A stretch of 64,000 bases of DNA from SB15 sp964639245 (GCA_964639245.1 CAZXCU010000001.1:620001-684000); one strand, 5' to 3'. Counted from the first letter of the stretch, positions 26,362 to 36,602 are shown. Program-made: numbers and translations. Notes: generated from the letters alone by a model not told the origin.

Positions 26362-27398
26362 GACTTTAAATCCAGCACATGGTAAATCACTACCGGCGTT
26401 TCGCGGCCTTTGACGGTGCGCGACCCCATGCGTTCCGCCACAATCCGGTCAGCGATGGCTTCGTAGACTTCTTCGGAAATGGTAATCTGATTATCTTTGC
26501 TCAGGCTTTGTAAACGGGCAGCCAAGTTCACGGCATCACCAACGGCGGTATAGTCCATTAAATCGGACGCACCGATGTTACCCACCACCGCCGTCCCGGT
26601 ATGAATGCCCACATTCACCCCCAAGCGAAAGCGTTTATTAATCTCACTATGGAAAAGCGGCAAGGCATTTTTGATTTCCATTGCTGTTTTGACCGCTTTA
26701 TAGATATGGTCATCAAGGTCAATCGGCGCATTAAACAGCGCCATCAACCCATCTCCCAGAAATTTATCAATCGTGCCACCGTTGCGCTTAACCACCCCCA
26801 CCAGCAAGCCATGATATTGATTCAGGATATTGAGCAGTTCTACCGGGTCGGAGTGTTCAGAAACACTGGTAAAACCCTCTAAGTCGGCAAACAGGACGGT
26901 GATCTGGCGCAGTTGCCCGCCTAAAGAAATTTTGGAGGGATTTTCCATCATCCAATCAATAATTTCTTGGGCAACATAGCGGGAGAAGGTGTTGCGAATG
27001 ATTTCGCGCTGTTTGCGGAGATCATCGGTTTCAGCTTTGGCTTTGAGCCGTGTTTTCACCCGTGCGATCAGTTCGCGGGGGTTAAATGGCTTGCTGAGGT
27101 AGTCATCTGCCCCCAAGCCCAACCCCTTGACTCGCGATTCGACTCCACCCTGCGCTGTCAGCATAATTACCGGGGTGGTGGCGCTGGCGGGGTCACTTTT
27201 GAGCGCTTCTACCACTTCAAACCCGGATTTGCGTGGCATATCGACATCTAAAATGCACAAATCGGGATTTTCAGCATGGTAGACTTCTAGGGCATGGATG
27301 CCATCAAAAGCAACCACGACATGATAGCCAAGCGACTCCAAAATTTCGGTGAGTAATTCGCGGCTGTCTACATTGTCTTCTGCGATGAGGATTTTCAC
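26358..27398 (-). CDS. Response regulator-class III adenylate cyclase
   Basis: Cytoplasmic two-domain protein of 346 aa. The receiver (1-120) is complete, with Asp51 in CILDVDMP and Lys103 in LSKPF. A short helical linker leads to a class III cyclase domain (about 165-330): metal ligands Asp172 (FADLEGFT) and Asp216 (FLGDGLMALF), the adenine-selecting Lys212 and Asp282 (MDYTAVGDAVNLAARL) and the transition-state pair Asn291 and Arg295. It should make cAMP when phosphorylated. It is the middle gene of a three-gene operon between a DivK-like regulator and a degenerate kinase. Confidence 0.9.
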   Translation of the reverse strand: MKILIAEDNVDSRELLTEILESLGYHVVVAFDGIHALEVYHAENPDLCILDVDMPRKSGFEVVEALKSDPASATTPVIMLTAQGGVESRVKGLGLGADDYLSKPFNPRELIARVKTRLKAKAETDDLRKQREIIRNTFSRYVAQEIIDWMMENPSKISLGGQLRQITVLFADLEGFTSVSEHSDPVELLNILNQYHGLLVGVVKRNGGTIDKFLGDGLMALFNAPIDLDDHIYKAVKTAMEIKNALPLFHSEINKRFRLGVNVGIHTGTAVVGNIGASDLMDYTAVGDAVNLAARLQSLSKDNQITISEEVYEAIADRIVAERMGSRTVKGRETPVVIYHVLDLKS

Positions 27399-27401
27399 AC
27401 C

Positions 27402-27767
27402 CTACTCCAAATATTGCGCCAGTTTGCTTGCCAATTCGCGTAAATCAATCGGCTTGGATACATAATCGTCACAGCCTGCTTCAAGGGCGCGTTCACGGTC
27501 TCCGACCATCGCATGAGCTGTAAGCGCCACAATCGGGATGTGTTTTAAGTCGGGATTGGCTTTAATATGCCCGGTGGCTGTCCATCCATCCATCTGGGGC
27601 AGGGAGAGATCCATTAAAATTAAATCCGGCACTTCGTCGTTGGCTTTACGAACGCCTTCTTCCCCATCCACCGCCACAATCACTTCATAATTGAGCGACG
27701 TAAGCACGTCGGTAATCAAAATCCGGTTATCCGGGTTATCTTCAACGACTAAAATTCGTTTAGACAT
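27402..27767 (-). CDS. Single-domain response regulator, DivK/CheY-like
   Basis: Free receiver domain of 121 aa. Phosphorylation site Asp53 (LILMDLSLPQMDG), switch Thr in VALTAHAM and Lys105 in VSKPID are all present; MDLSLPQMDGW is typical of the DivK group. The start is the ATG at 27767 (MSKRILVVEDN). It is three bases from the cyclase gene and divergent from the seven-GAF kinase, which is its likely phospho-donor. Confidence 0.92.
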   Translation of the reverse strand: MSKRILVVEDNPDNRILITDVLTSLNYEVIVAVDGEEGVRKANDEVPDLILMDLSLPQMDGWTATGHIKANPDLKHIPIVALTAHAMVGDRERALEAGCDDYVSKPIDLRELASKLAQYLE

Positions 27768-27926
27768 CGAGCTGCTGTCTCCAAACATCAAAAAGTTTGT
27801 GTTAGGCCACATTGTAACGTATTTGCCCGCCCAACACCTATAAAATTCTCATCAATTCTAGCGCGTAATCTTAAAAACCACTTTGCAAGTTTTCCAGCAA
27901 CTCATATGATAAAGGAGTCATAGCGT

Positions 27927-30900
27927 GTGAGTGCCAGTATGCCCATTTTGTTAGACCGCGTTTCCCCTATTCTCAATCAGGTGTCTGAAGCGCTTGCCGC
28001 CCAAGAAGCTGCTGTTTTTTTGCTCGAAAACGGCGTGTGGCAAGCTACCCCGGACTCCCAAACCCTTTCCTCTGAAGTCGCCCAACATATTCTGGAACAG
28101 CGTACCCCGATCTTGAGCAAAGAATATATTGCCGTGCCAATTTTGCTGCATCAAATGTTGTATGGCATTTTACAGGTCAAAGGCACGTTCAAGAAAAAAC
28201 AAATTTCAATTGTCGAACTGGCGGCGCAGCATCTCAGCCTGCTTTTAGAAAATACCGCCCTTCACGAAGCCATTCATCAGACCCACGAAACCCATATTTT
28301 ATTAGATGTTGCCGCTATTACCGCTTCGTATACCGATTTGGATGAAATGTTGAAACGGGTGTTGGGCTTGTGCCGCGAGGTGTTCCGCGTGCAGGCCGGG
28401 GCGGTGCTGCTGTATCACCCCGAAAGTCATGCGCTTGTGTATCGCAGTAAATCGGGTGGGTTTGGCTTTTCGGAGGAATATCGGTTTATTCCATTCGGGA
28501 TAGAAGATAAACACAGCCCGGTAGCGGCGGTCTTTAACAGTACCCAACCGCAAATTTTTAATACCGTTGACGAACTGCCCGACCATTTTCAAAAAATTGT
28601 CCACGCCAATCAATTATCCAATGTCTTGATTGCCCCCCTCCGCACCCATAATTATCCCTTGGGGATTCTGGTGCTTGGGGAAAAATCTGGGGGGTTTCAG
28701 CCCAATGATGGCGGGCTGTTGATGGCAATTGGTAGTTATGTTGCAGCCGCCTTGCGGAATAATCAACTGTTGCAACATACCCGTGAGCAGTTGAAAGAAA
28801 CCGAAGCCTTGCAGCGCATCGCGGCGATTACCTCTGCCACGCTGGAATTGGATGAAATGTTGCAAGTGGCGCTGGAAGAAATGGCGCTGGTGCTGAACGC
28901 GGAAGGCGCGATGCTGCTGCTGCCCGATTCCGAACAAACGGAACTGGTTCCACATGAACCTTCTCTCTACGGTGTGGTTAAAAATTGGTCGCTCAAAACG
29001 TGGCCTCTGGATGGGGCCGGGCATCAGGTCGAAGTTTTTCATACCGGGCAGCCGTATATTTCAAATGATCCTCCCACCAGTATCGAAATTCCCCGCCGTA
29101 ATGTAATGACCGTGCCTTTAAATACCCGACAGGGAACATTAGGGGTTTTGAGCATTATCAATCGGCAAGAGGGGATTTTTAATGCGGCGCAATCGGACTT
29201 AGCGATTGCGATTGCCAGTCAATTGGCGGTCAGTATGGCGAGTGTGCGGATGTTCACCCAAGAGCGCCAGCGTGCGGATTTAATGCAGGTGATTAACCGT
29301 ATCACACAGGAATTTACCGCCCTGTTGGATATGCGCGGGTTGCTGCGAACAGTGGCCCAGAATATCAACACCTATCTCCATTATGACGCAGTGTATATTT
29401 ACCAGATGGATGACGAAAATCAGGTCATGACCTGTCATGCGTGTGCGGTCAAACAGCCTGAAAATGCGTTGGAAATCGGGGTGGAACTGCCAATTGTGGA
29501 ACGGCTGATTCTCAGTCGTGTCATGGAAAGCCAGCAAACCTTGATTCTAAATCGGGTTGACCAGAGCTTATATGCAACGGAAAAGCACCTGCAAAATTTG
29601 GCAAATTGCATGGTTGTGCCGTTGAAACGGGGCAATCGGATTTTTGGGTTCATTGAAATGTGGGCGGACAACGAATTTGATGAAACCGAACGGGCAGCCA
29701 TCGAAAATTTGGCCTCGCAGGTCAGCACCGCCGTAGACAACGCATGGCTCTATAACCAAGCCCAGCAGCGCCTCCTCGAACAGGGGATTGTGCATCAAAT
29801 TGGGCAGGACTTAACCTCGATTCTGGATTACAGCGAATTGGTCAGCGCGGTTGCCCGTCATATGGCACGGGCGCTGGATACCTCGCGGTGTGTGGTGGTG
29901 GCGTATACCCCTACCCAAAATACGATTCATGTCGAAGCAGAATTTATCCAGCGTGGTTACCAATACAAACACAAAACCCTTGAAATTAACGTGTCGTATA
30001 CCTTAGAGGACAGCCAAGCGCTCCAACATGCGTTGGACACCCATCGGGCGGTGGATTCGTATGTGGATGATGATGGCACACCGCCGGAACAACGCACCAG
30101 TTTGCAACGGGATGAAATTTTCAGCCAATTGATTGTGCCGATGGTGATTGGGGAACGGGTTATCGGGGCGATTATCTGGACGGAAGGGCGTAAAAAACGG
30201 CGTTACAGCCCGGATGATGTTCGTCTGGCGCAAACGCTGGTGCAACAGGCTGCCATTGCGATTGATAACGCGCGATTGTTTCGTGAATCGGAACGCCGCG
30301 CCCGTGAACAAGCCCTGCTGCGGCAGGTGGCTTTGGCCCTTTCGGCAGCGCATGGCGTGGATGCGCTGGTGGCACGCTTTGCCCGCGAAGTCCAAACTGC
30401 GCTGGAAGCCGAGAATGTGTTGATTGGTTTGGTGAATGACGATGGCTGGCTCATCATTCGGGCGCGGGCGCTGTCTACCCGTGAACCCGCATATATGGTG
30501 CTGGGCATGGTCAACAGTCCCCAACAAATTCACCCCATCTGGTCGGCGCTTAAACAGGGCGATACGATTTATACCGCGCCCCTGCTGCCACAAAAAGCGC
30601 CAGCCCAACAGCAAATTGAAGATTTTTTGAAGGATTACAACACTCCGACAGCCCTCGCCCCGATTAGCCATCGTGGACGGATGATCGGGGTGGTCGAAGT
30701 GAATTGGGAACAGCACAACCCCAAAGGACATGTGGAATCGCTGCAACTGCTGGAATCCTTAGCTAACCAAGCAGCCTTAGCAATTGAAAATGTGCGCCTT
30801 GCCGAACGGGAACAACGCCGTTTGCACCAGATGGAACGGATTCAAAAATCGAGCCGGTTGATTTCTTCCGAATTGGTCATGCACAATCTGCTGGAATTGG

Positions 30901-32099
30901 TGGTGCGGGAAGCCGCCGCGATTTTTGATGTCCCTGCCGTGGCGGTGTCCATGCCGGACAAATACGATTTTAATTACACAATTCAAGCCGCCTACGGTCT
31001 TTCTGAAGACTATATCCGCGAGCGACGTACTCCGATCCGAAAATCGTCTGGGGAAATTGCGGCAATGGACGAACGTGAACGCCGCAAGCCGATTTATCAG
31101 GTTGAAATTAGCCACACGGTCAAAGGCTTTCAAGAGGAACTCATTCGTAAGGAAAATTTACGCAGTGCGTTGCTTGTGCCGTTGGTCAAAGGCATCAAAA
31201 TGTTTGGCACGCTGGAACTCTACAGTAAAAATACGATCCATCGCTTTAGTGATGAAGACATCGAAATTGCCCAACTGCTCGCCAGCCAGATTGCGATTGC
31301 GCTGGACAACGCCGATTTGTTCAAAGCGCTGGAAGCCCGTGCCGAAGAACTCGCCCACGCCAACCGCTTAAAAAGTCAATTTCTGGCGAATGTGTCCCAC
31401 GAATTGCGAACGCCGATGAACAGCATTTTAGGTTTTTCTGACGCGCTCTTAAGTGGCATTTATGGCACAATGAATGAGAATCAGACTGGACGGGTGGAGC
31501 GCATTTTACGCAATGGGCGTAATTTGCTTGCGCTGATTGATGATTTGCTGGATATTTCCAAAATTGACGCGGGGCGGATGGAGTTAAAAATTGATGATGT
31601 CAATTTGCAGGATGAAATTCATGCCGTCACCACCGCGCTGGAAAGCCAGTTGCAGGCCAAACAATTGACCCTGACCGCCGAACTTCCCCCGGATATGCCG
31701 TTTGTGCAGGCCGACCCGTTGCGTTTGCGCCAGATTATCACCAATTTGTTTAGCAACGCGGTCAAGTTCACCAAAGAAGGCAGCATTAAAGTTTTTGTGG
31801 AAGTTAAAACCGAAACCAAGTTGAATCCCAAAGCGGAGGAAAATCCGGTACAAGAAGTGGTCTGGGTGAGCGTGCAGGATACAGGCATCGGGATTAAACT
31901 AGAAGATCAGCTGATTATTTTTGATGAATTTCGTCAGGCGGATGGCAGCACCACGCGGCAGTTTGGCGGAACAGGGCTAGGATTGGCGATTACCAAAAAA
32001 TTGATTGAAATGATGGGCGGGCGAATCTGGGTAGATAGTGAACCGGGGCAGGGCAGTACCTTTACCTTTGTTCTGCCCACCGCAAGGAATGTCTCGTGA
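27927..32099 (+). CDS. Soluble multi-GAF sensor histidine kinase
   Basis: Very large cytoplasmic kinase of 1390 aa starting with GTG, with AAGGAG nine bases upstream. Seven GAF-type units can be counted (about 1-110, short; 120-290; 298-440; 450-605; 620-780; 797-950; 968-1130), separated by helical connectors such as QLLQHTREQL. HisKA has His1158 in NVSHELRTPM. The ATPase domain has Asn1277 (LFSNAVKFT), DTGIGI and GGTGLGLAI. No ligand-binding cysteines typical of phytochromes stand out. The stop overlaps the next kinase start (GTGA). It is divergent from the DivK/cyclase operon, its probable output. Confidence 0.92.
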   Translation: MSASMPILLDRVSPILNQVSEALAAQEAAVFLLENGVWQATPDSQTLSSEVAQHILEQRTPILSKEYIAVPILLHQMLYGILQVKGTFKKKQISIVELAAQHLSLLLENTALHEAIHQTHETHILLDVAAITASYTDLDEMLKRVLGLCREVFRVQAGAVLLYHPESHALVYRSKSGGFGFSEEYRFIPFGIEDKHSPVAAVFNSTQPQIFNTVDELPDHFQKIVHANQLSNVLIAPLRTHNYPLGILVLGEKSGGFQPNDGGLLMAIGSYVAAALRNNQLLQHTREQLKETEALQRIAAITSATLELDEMLQVALEEMALVLNAEGAMLLLPDSEQTELVPHEPSLYGVVKNWSLKTWPLDGAGHQVEVFHTGQPYISNDPPTSIEIPRRNVMTVPLNTRQGTLGVLSIINRQEGIFNAAQSDLAIAIASQLAVSMASVRMFTQERQRADLMQVINRITQEFTALLDMRGLLRTVAQNINTYLHYDAVYIYQMDDENQVMTCHACAVKQPENALEIGVELPIVERLILSRVMESQQTLILNRVDQSLYATEKHLQNLANCMVVPLKRGNRIFGFIEMWADNEFDETERAAIENLASQVSTAVDNAWLYNQAQQRLLEQGIVHQIGQDLTSILDYSELVSAVARHMARALDTSRCVVVAYTPTQNTIHVEAEFIQRGYQYKHKTLEINVSYTLEDSQALQHALDTHRAVDSYVDDDGTPPEQRTSLQRDEIFSQLIVPMVIGERVIGAIIWTEGRKKRRYSPDDVRLAQTLVQQAAIAIDNARLFRESERRAREQALLRQVALALSAAHGVDALVARFAREVQTALEAENVLIGLVNDDGWLIIRARALSTREPAYMVLGMVNSPQQIHPIWSALKQGDTIYTAPLLPQKAPAQQQIEDFLKDYNTPTALAPISHRGRMIGVVEVNWEQHNPKGHVESLQLLESLANQAALAIENVRLAEREQRRLHQMERIQKSSRLISSELVMHNLLELVVREAAAIFDVPAVAVSMPDKYDFNYTIQAAYGLSEDYIRERRTPIRKSSGEIAAMDERERRKPIYQVEISHTVKGFQEELIRKENLRSALLVPLVKGIKMFGTLELYSKNTIHRFSDEDIEIAQLLASQIAIALDNADLFKALEARAEELAHANRLKSQFLANVSHELRTPMNSILGFSDALLSGIYGTMNENQTGRVERILRNGRNLLALIDDLLDISKIDAGRMELKIDDVNLQDEIHAVTTALESQLQAKQLTLTAELPPDMPFVQADPLRLRQIITNLFSNAVKFTKEGSIKVFVEVKTETKLNPKAEENPVQEVVWVSVQDTGIGIKLEDQLIIFDEFRQADGSTTRQFGGTGLGLAITKKLIEMMGGRIWVDSEPGQGSTFTFVLPTARNVS

Positions 32100-33616
32100 A
32101 CACCACCGATTTTATTAGTGTTTTGACCAGTCTCATGTCGCTTTCGGTTGCCAGCGGCCTGATTTTTGCGATTCTGGTGCAGCCGCTTCGCACCGAAACC
32201 AATCTGTATTTTGCCCTGTTTGCTTTTTCGGTGGGCATCTGGTCACTCGGCGCGATTGTCTCCAATCTGAATCAAGAGGTGGTTGTTTTCACTGACAAAA
32301 CCCAATTTTATATGCAGGCAATCGGGTTTGTATTGTCGGTGATTAGCTTTTATTTTTTTCTGGTGAGTTTTTTACAGGTGCGAACGACCTTTATTGGGTT
32401 GGTTTCGCTTTCCGGCGTGCCGGTGGCTGTCCTTGCTACCATTTTGGTGCTAACCGGGCAGTTCATTGATTGGAATGAGGGTCAGTGGGCGATTACGCCC
32501 GTTGGCTATATCCTCTTTGTCTTGGGTATAGGCTATCTATTAACGGCCTTCTGGATGATTTATCGTGAAAATACCCAGGCCAGCCGTGTGATGCGCCTGC
32601 CCGCGTTCCTCATGATTCTGGGGATAGCTTCCAATTTTGTGCCTGCGCTGTCCCGTTTGCCGATTGATACCACTGCCCGGAGTTTGGTGATGATTCTGGT
32701 GGGCTGGCAGATTTTACGCTTTCAGCTTTTTAACCCGATTCATGATATGAATGTGGATTTGAAGGCCAAAAATGAGGAATTGCAGAAGATTGCGGAAGCG
32801 CTGAAATCAGAAAAAGCCCGGGTGGATGAACTGAACCAGCAGCTTCGCCAAGCCAATCAATATAAAGATACCTTTCTCGCCAGCATGAGCCATGAACTAC
32901 GAACCCCCCTGAATGCGGTCATTGGCTACAGCGAATTGTTAATGCAAGGCACTTATGGCGACATTACCGACAAACAGCGCAATCGGATTGAAAAAATTTA
33001 TACGAATGGCAGCAGCCTGCTCGAACTGATTAACGATATTTTAGATTTGAGCAAAATCGAAGCCGGCAAAATTGAACTGGATCTGGAACAACTGGCGTTA
33101 CCCCAAGTCATTCAGAATGTGCGCCCTTCAATTGAATATCAGGCGGAAAAGAAAAATTTGCGCTTTACCGTGATTGAAGAGGCCACACTGCCTTCCATTT
33201 ACGGCGATTCGACACGGATTCAACAAATTTTGCTTAACCTGCTGAGCAACGCGGTCAAATTTACCAAAGCGGGGGAAATCACCGTCAAAGCCCGGAAAGT
33301 GTCCATTGTCGAAGGGCGCAGCAGTTTGAATTTACCGGCGGTCATTAAAGATGGGGAATGGGTGCTGGCGAGTGTACAAGATACGGGCATTGGGATTGCA
33401 AAGGAAAACCACGAACGTATTTTTGAAGCCTTCCGCCAAGCCGATGGCAGCACCACCCGCGAATATGGCGGCACAGGGTTGGGGTTGGCGATTGCGCGGC
33501 GTTTTGCCGAAATGCACGGGGGAACCATCTGGTTAGAAAGTGAAGTCGGCAAAGGCTCGACCTTTTATTTGATTCTGCCCGCAATGAGTGAAATGGCGAT
33601 ACCCAAAGTCGGATGA
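32096..33616 (+). CDS. Membrane histidine kinase with multi-helix N-terminal sensor
   Basis: Sensor kinase of 506 aa, starting with a GTG that overlaps the upstream kinase stop by four bases. Residues 1-215 hold about seven hydrophobic helices with short loops, a His-kinase N-terminal 7TM-like arrangement. A coiled coil (LNQQLRQANQYKDTFL) leads to HisKA with His266 (SMSHELRTPL). The ATPase domain is complete, with Asn385, DTGIGIA and GGTGLGLAIA. Its start and stop both overlap neighbouring genes, so it is translationally coupled on each side, including to rsmH. Confidence 0.92.
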   Translation: MNTTDFISVLTSLMSLSVASGLIFAILVQPLRTETNLYFALFAFSVGIWSLGAIVSNLNQEVVVFTDKTQFYMQAIGFVLSVISFYFFLVSFLQVRTTFIGLVSLSGVPVAVLATILVLTGQFIDWNEGQWAITPVGYILFVLGIGYLLTAFWMIYRENTQASRVMRLPAFLMILGIASNFVPALSRLPIDTTARSLVMILVGWQILRFQLFNPIHDMNVDLKAKNEELQKIAEALKSEKARVDELNQQLRQANQYKDTFLASMSHELRTPLNAVIGYSELLMQGTYGDITDKQRNRIEKIYTNGSSLLELINDILDLSKIEAGKIELDLEQLALPQVIQNVRPSIEYQAEKKNLRFTVIEEATLPSIYGDSTRIQQILLNLLSNAVKFTKAGEITVKARKVSIVEGRSSLNLPAVIKDGEWVLASVQDTGIGIAKENHERIFEAFRQADGSTTREYGGTGLGLAIARRFAEMHGGTIWLESEVGKGSTFYLILPAMSEMAIPKVG

Positions 33617-34548
33617 TACCCCATATTCCTATCATGGTTTCCGCGATTCTGGATGGGCTGCGTGTAGCACAGGTTGAACATGGCTGCTGGATTGATGGAA
33701 CGGTGGGCGCGGGGGGACACAGCCACGCGATTTTATCTGTTCGCCCTGACAGTCGGTTGCTCGGATTCGATCTTGACCCGCAGGCGCTCCAACTGACCGC
33801 TGCCCGATTATCCGAATTTGGCGAACGTGCCACGCTTGTCCACGCCAGCTACGAACACCTCGAAAAAAAGACGGCAGCATGGATCGACCCACCTTTGGTG
33901 GATGGCATTTTACTGGATCTGGGCATTTCTTCCATGCAAGTCGACAACGCCGAACGGGGATTTTCTTTTCGCTACGATGCGCCGTTGGATATGCGCTTTA
34001 ATCCTCAAAGTGACCGTCCGACGGCGGCAGAATTGGTCAATACCCTCTCCGCCGAAGAGATTGCCGAGGTGTTGTTCCGGTATGGCGAAGAAAAAGACAG
34101 CCGCCGGATTGCACGGGCAATTGTCGAAGTACGTGGGCAACAACCCATTGAAACCACGCACCAATTAGCCGAACTGGTTGCCAAACAGCATCGCGGCCCA
34201 CGCGAAAAAATTCATCCTGCTACGCGCACGTTTCAGGCGCTGCGAATCGCGGTGAATGATGAATTGGGGGCGGTGGAGCGTGTGTTGCCAAGTGCAATGC
34301 GTCTGCTCAAATCGGGAGGACGTTTGGCGGTCATTACATTTCACAGTTTGGAAGACCGTATCGTGAAACAATATTTTAAAGAGGAATCAACCGATTGTCT
34401 TTGCCCGCCCAAACAACCTGTTTGCACCTGTGGACATCGTGCCAGCCTGACGCTCATCACCCGTAAACCCTTGACTGCCGATGATGCCGAAGTGGAAGCC
34501 AATCCCCGCGCACGCAGCGCCAAATTGCGAATGGTGGAGAAATTGTAA
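33613..34548 (+). CDS. rsmH: 16S rRNA (cytosine1402-N4)-methyltransferase
   Basis: SAM-dependent methyltransferase RsmH (MraW), 311 aa, which methylates C1402 in the decoding centre. The SAM motif is IDGTVGAGGHSHAIL, followed by GFDLDPQAL, DGILLDLGISSMQ and the signature DNAERGFSFRYDAPLDMRF. Near the C-terminus are VITFHSLEDRIVK and the cysteine-rich loop CLCPPKQPVCTCG, then NPRARSAKLR. It normally heads the mra/dcw cluster before ftsL. Here it starts inside the stop of a histidine kinase (four-base overlap) and ends one base into the VWA-FHA gene. Confidence 0.96.
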   Translation: MIPHIPIMVSAILDGLRVAQVEHGCWIDGTVGAGGHSHAILSVRPDSRLLGFDLDPQALQLTAARLSEFGERATLVHASYEHLEKKTAAWIDPPLVDGILLDLGISSMQVDNAERGFSFRYDAPLDMRFNPQSDRPTAAELVNTLSAEEIAEVLFRYGEEKDSRRIARAIVEVRGQQPIETTHQLAELVAKQHRGPREKIHPATRTFQALRIAVNDELGAVERVLPSAMRLLKSGGRLAVITFHSLEDRIVKQYFKEESTDCLCPPKQPVCTCGHRASLTLITRKPLTADDAEVEANPRARSAKLRMVEKL

Positions 34549-36602
34549 TGCCCAAAATTTCTCTCCGCAAAATCAGTTTTGCTTTATTCGGCATCCTGCT
34601 GTTGTTTCGGATAGGTGTGGCCCAGCCCAACGCGGCGGAGGTCACTATTCTGGCGGTGGATGACAGCGCCTATCCGCAGCTCGAATTGTATATTTCTTTG
34701 ACGGACAGCCAGCGTTTATCGGTGATTCCGGGTCTGACCAGCGCCAATTTTTTTGCGGATACGGATACCGGACAGCCTATGGAAGTGGTGGAGGCGGTAC
34801 AAGAACGCCGTCCTCTGCGTGTGGTGGTGGTGATGGACATCACAGGAAGTGTATCGCGGGGGGAATTGGACAATCAACGGGCGGCTGTGACCGAAATGCT
34901 CAAATTCCTGACCCCGACTGACCAACTCGGCATTGTGGTGATGGACGAGGCCAGCACCGATGTTTTTTTGCCCTTGCAAACAGGGTCGGAGCAAATCACC
35001 ACCCGGATGGCCGCGCTGCGGATTCGGGTGGATGTTACGGGTAATGTCTTCTGGGATGGGGTCTACAGCGCTTTAAATGTCTTGGGGACTCCTTCTATTG
35101 AGGAAAGGCATGTGGTCATTGTCATGTCGGATGTCAGCCCGTCCGGTGGGGATGGCATCCGTTCTCAAGACGAAGTGCTGACACTGGCCTTAGAAAATCA
35201 GGTGGAAATTTACGGGCTGTATTTTGAATATGAAGGCGATGGGATTCCGCAAGACCCGCCCGAACTGCCGCCGGAATTGACGATTTTGAGCGAAGGCACA
35301 GGCGGATTTTCGCAGGGGGTTGCCGCCGATTTTATCCAGCGCAGCGAAGATTACACCGACGACCAAGCGCTTGTCCCGATGATGCAAAATGTGATGGGTG
35401 TGCTGCAATCGCAGTATCGAGTGCGGCTGACTTCACCGATTCCTGAAGATGGCCTTGAACATCCATTTACGGTGCGCGTGGAAGTTGATGGCTCACTGAC
35501 CCCACCGATCACAGGGGCATTCCAAGCGGGAACGAGCAGCATTTTGCTGACTTTTCCAGATGTGACCGCCAATCAAAATATCACCTTGCCCGCGACGATT
35601 GCGTTTCTTGCCCAACCCCGCGAAGGGCAAATTAGCCGTGTGACCGCCCAAGCAATCACTTCCAGTGGAGAGGAAATTGAACTCCCTTTGACGGGGGAAT
35701 ATGCCGTGACACTGGAACGCGGGCAGTTTGCGCCGGGTGCGCTGACCCTGCAAATTCAAGCGGAAGATACTATCGGCAATTCGCAAGTCATTGCACTGCC
35801 TCTCAACATCCTCGATAGTTTATTTGTGGAATTAACCAATCCCCCTGTTGAGACGATTCAAACTGGCGAAACAGTGACGCTAGATGCGACTATCGGGTTT
35901 GCCGCGTCGGTTCAACAGGTCGAATTTCTGGTGAATGGCGAGCTGGTCGAGACAAAAAATACATCCCCCCTCGATTTAGTCAGTTTTACATGGAAAGCCC
36001 CCGCCGCAGGCCGCTATACACTGGAAATTGTCGCCCAAGATATTCAAGGGCAGCGGGTTAGCGCCCAGGCTAACATTGAGGTAACCGGCACAGGAGGCAA
36101 GGGCAGTAGCGGATTGAGTACAGGGTTTCTGGTGCTGCTTGGGCTGGTCTTTGTCGTGGGTATTGGCATTAGCGGCGCGGGCATATGGCTGGTACTTCGT
36201 CGAAAATCTGCTCCCAAGATGCTCCCACCGCACTCACAATCCCCCGTGGTCAATGCTGCCCCTATCATACCTGCGGATGTTCCCCCGCCCATTGTTAGTT
36301 CGCGGCATCCGGTGAATGCGGCGCTGGAAGGGCCAAATGGGGAGCAGTGGCGTTTAAACGAAGGACAAAATACGATTGGGCGGCACAGCAACAACCATAT
36401 TCAAGTGCTGGATGAATCGGTGAGCCGTCACCATGCGGTGATTGAGGTCATGCACGGACATTATTATTATATGGATTTGCCGACTGCCAGCCATCCTAGC
36501 GAAATGAATGGCGATTTGCTCAAGCCGGAACAGCGCTACGAATTGCAGGATGGAACGCTGATTCGGGTGGGGTCAAGTTTGCTGCGTTTCACCGTCTTAT
36601 GA
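34548..36602 (+). CDS. Membrane-anchored VWA-FHA protein
   Basis: Protein of 684 aa with an unusual outside-in layout. A signal/anchor helix (8-25) precedes a VWA domain (about 90-270) with the MIDAS-like set Asp97, Thr99, Ser101 in VMDITGSVS. Ig-like beta segments (about 330-510) follow, then a membrane helix (about 523-548), a basic stop and a Pro-rich linker. The C-terminus is an FHA domain (about 600-684) with TIGRHSNNHI and SVSRHHAV, which binds phospho-Thr. The predicted topology has VWA outside and FHA in the cytoplasm. It is coupled to rsmH and may report to a Ser/Thr kinase. Confidence 0.87.
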   Translation: MPKISLRKISFALFGILLLFRIGVAQPNAAEVTILAVDDSAYPQLELYISLTDSQRLSVIPGLTSANFFADTDTGQPMEVVEAVQERRPLRVVVVMDITGSVSRGELDNQRAAVTEMLKFLTPTDQLGIVVMDEASTDVFLPLQTGSEQITTRMAALRIRVDVTGNVFWDGVYSALNVLGTPSIEERHVVIVMSDVSPSGGDGIRSQDEVLTLALENQVEIYGLYFEYEGDGIPQDPPELPPELTILSEGTGGFSQGVAADFIQRSEDYTDDQALVPMMQNVMGVLQSQYRVRLTSPIPEDGLEHPFTVRVEVDGSLTPPITGAFQAGTSSILLTFPDVTANQNITLPATIAFLAQPREGQISRVTAQAITSSGEEIELPLTGEYAVTLERGQFAPGALTLQIQAEDTIGNSQVIALPLNILDSLFVELTNPPVETIQTGETVTLDATIGFAASVQQVEFLVNGELVETKNTSPLDLVSFTWKAPAAGRYTLEIVAQDIQGQRVSAQANIEVTGTGGKGSSGLSTGFLVLLGLVFVVGIGISGAGIWLVLRRKSAPKMLPPHSQSPVVNAAPIIPADVPPPIVSSRHPVNAALEGPNGEQWRLNEGQNTIGRHSNNHIQVLDESVSRHHAVIEVMHGHYYYMDLPTASHPSEMNGDLLKPEQRYELQDGTLIRVGSSLLRFTVL

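Noticed and set aside
30003..30746. 247-codon minus-strand frame inside the seven-GAF kinase gene
   Set aside because: Antisense shadow within a continuous GAF-domain coding region; no ribosome site and His/Gln-rich complement composition.
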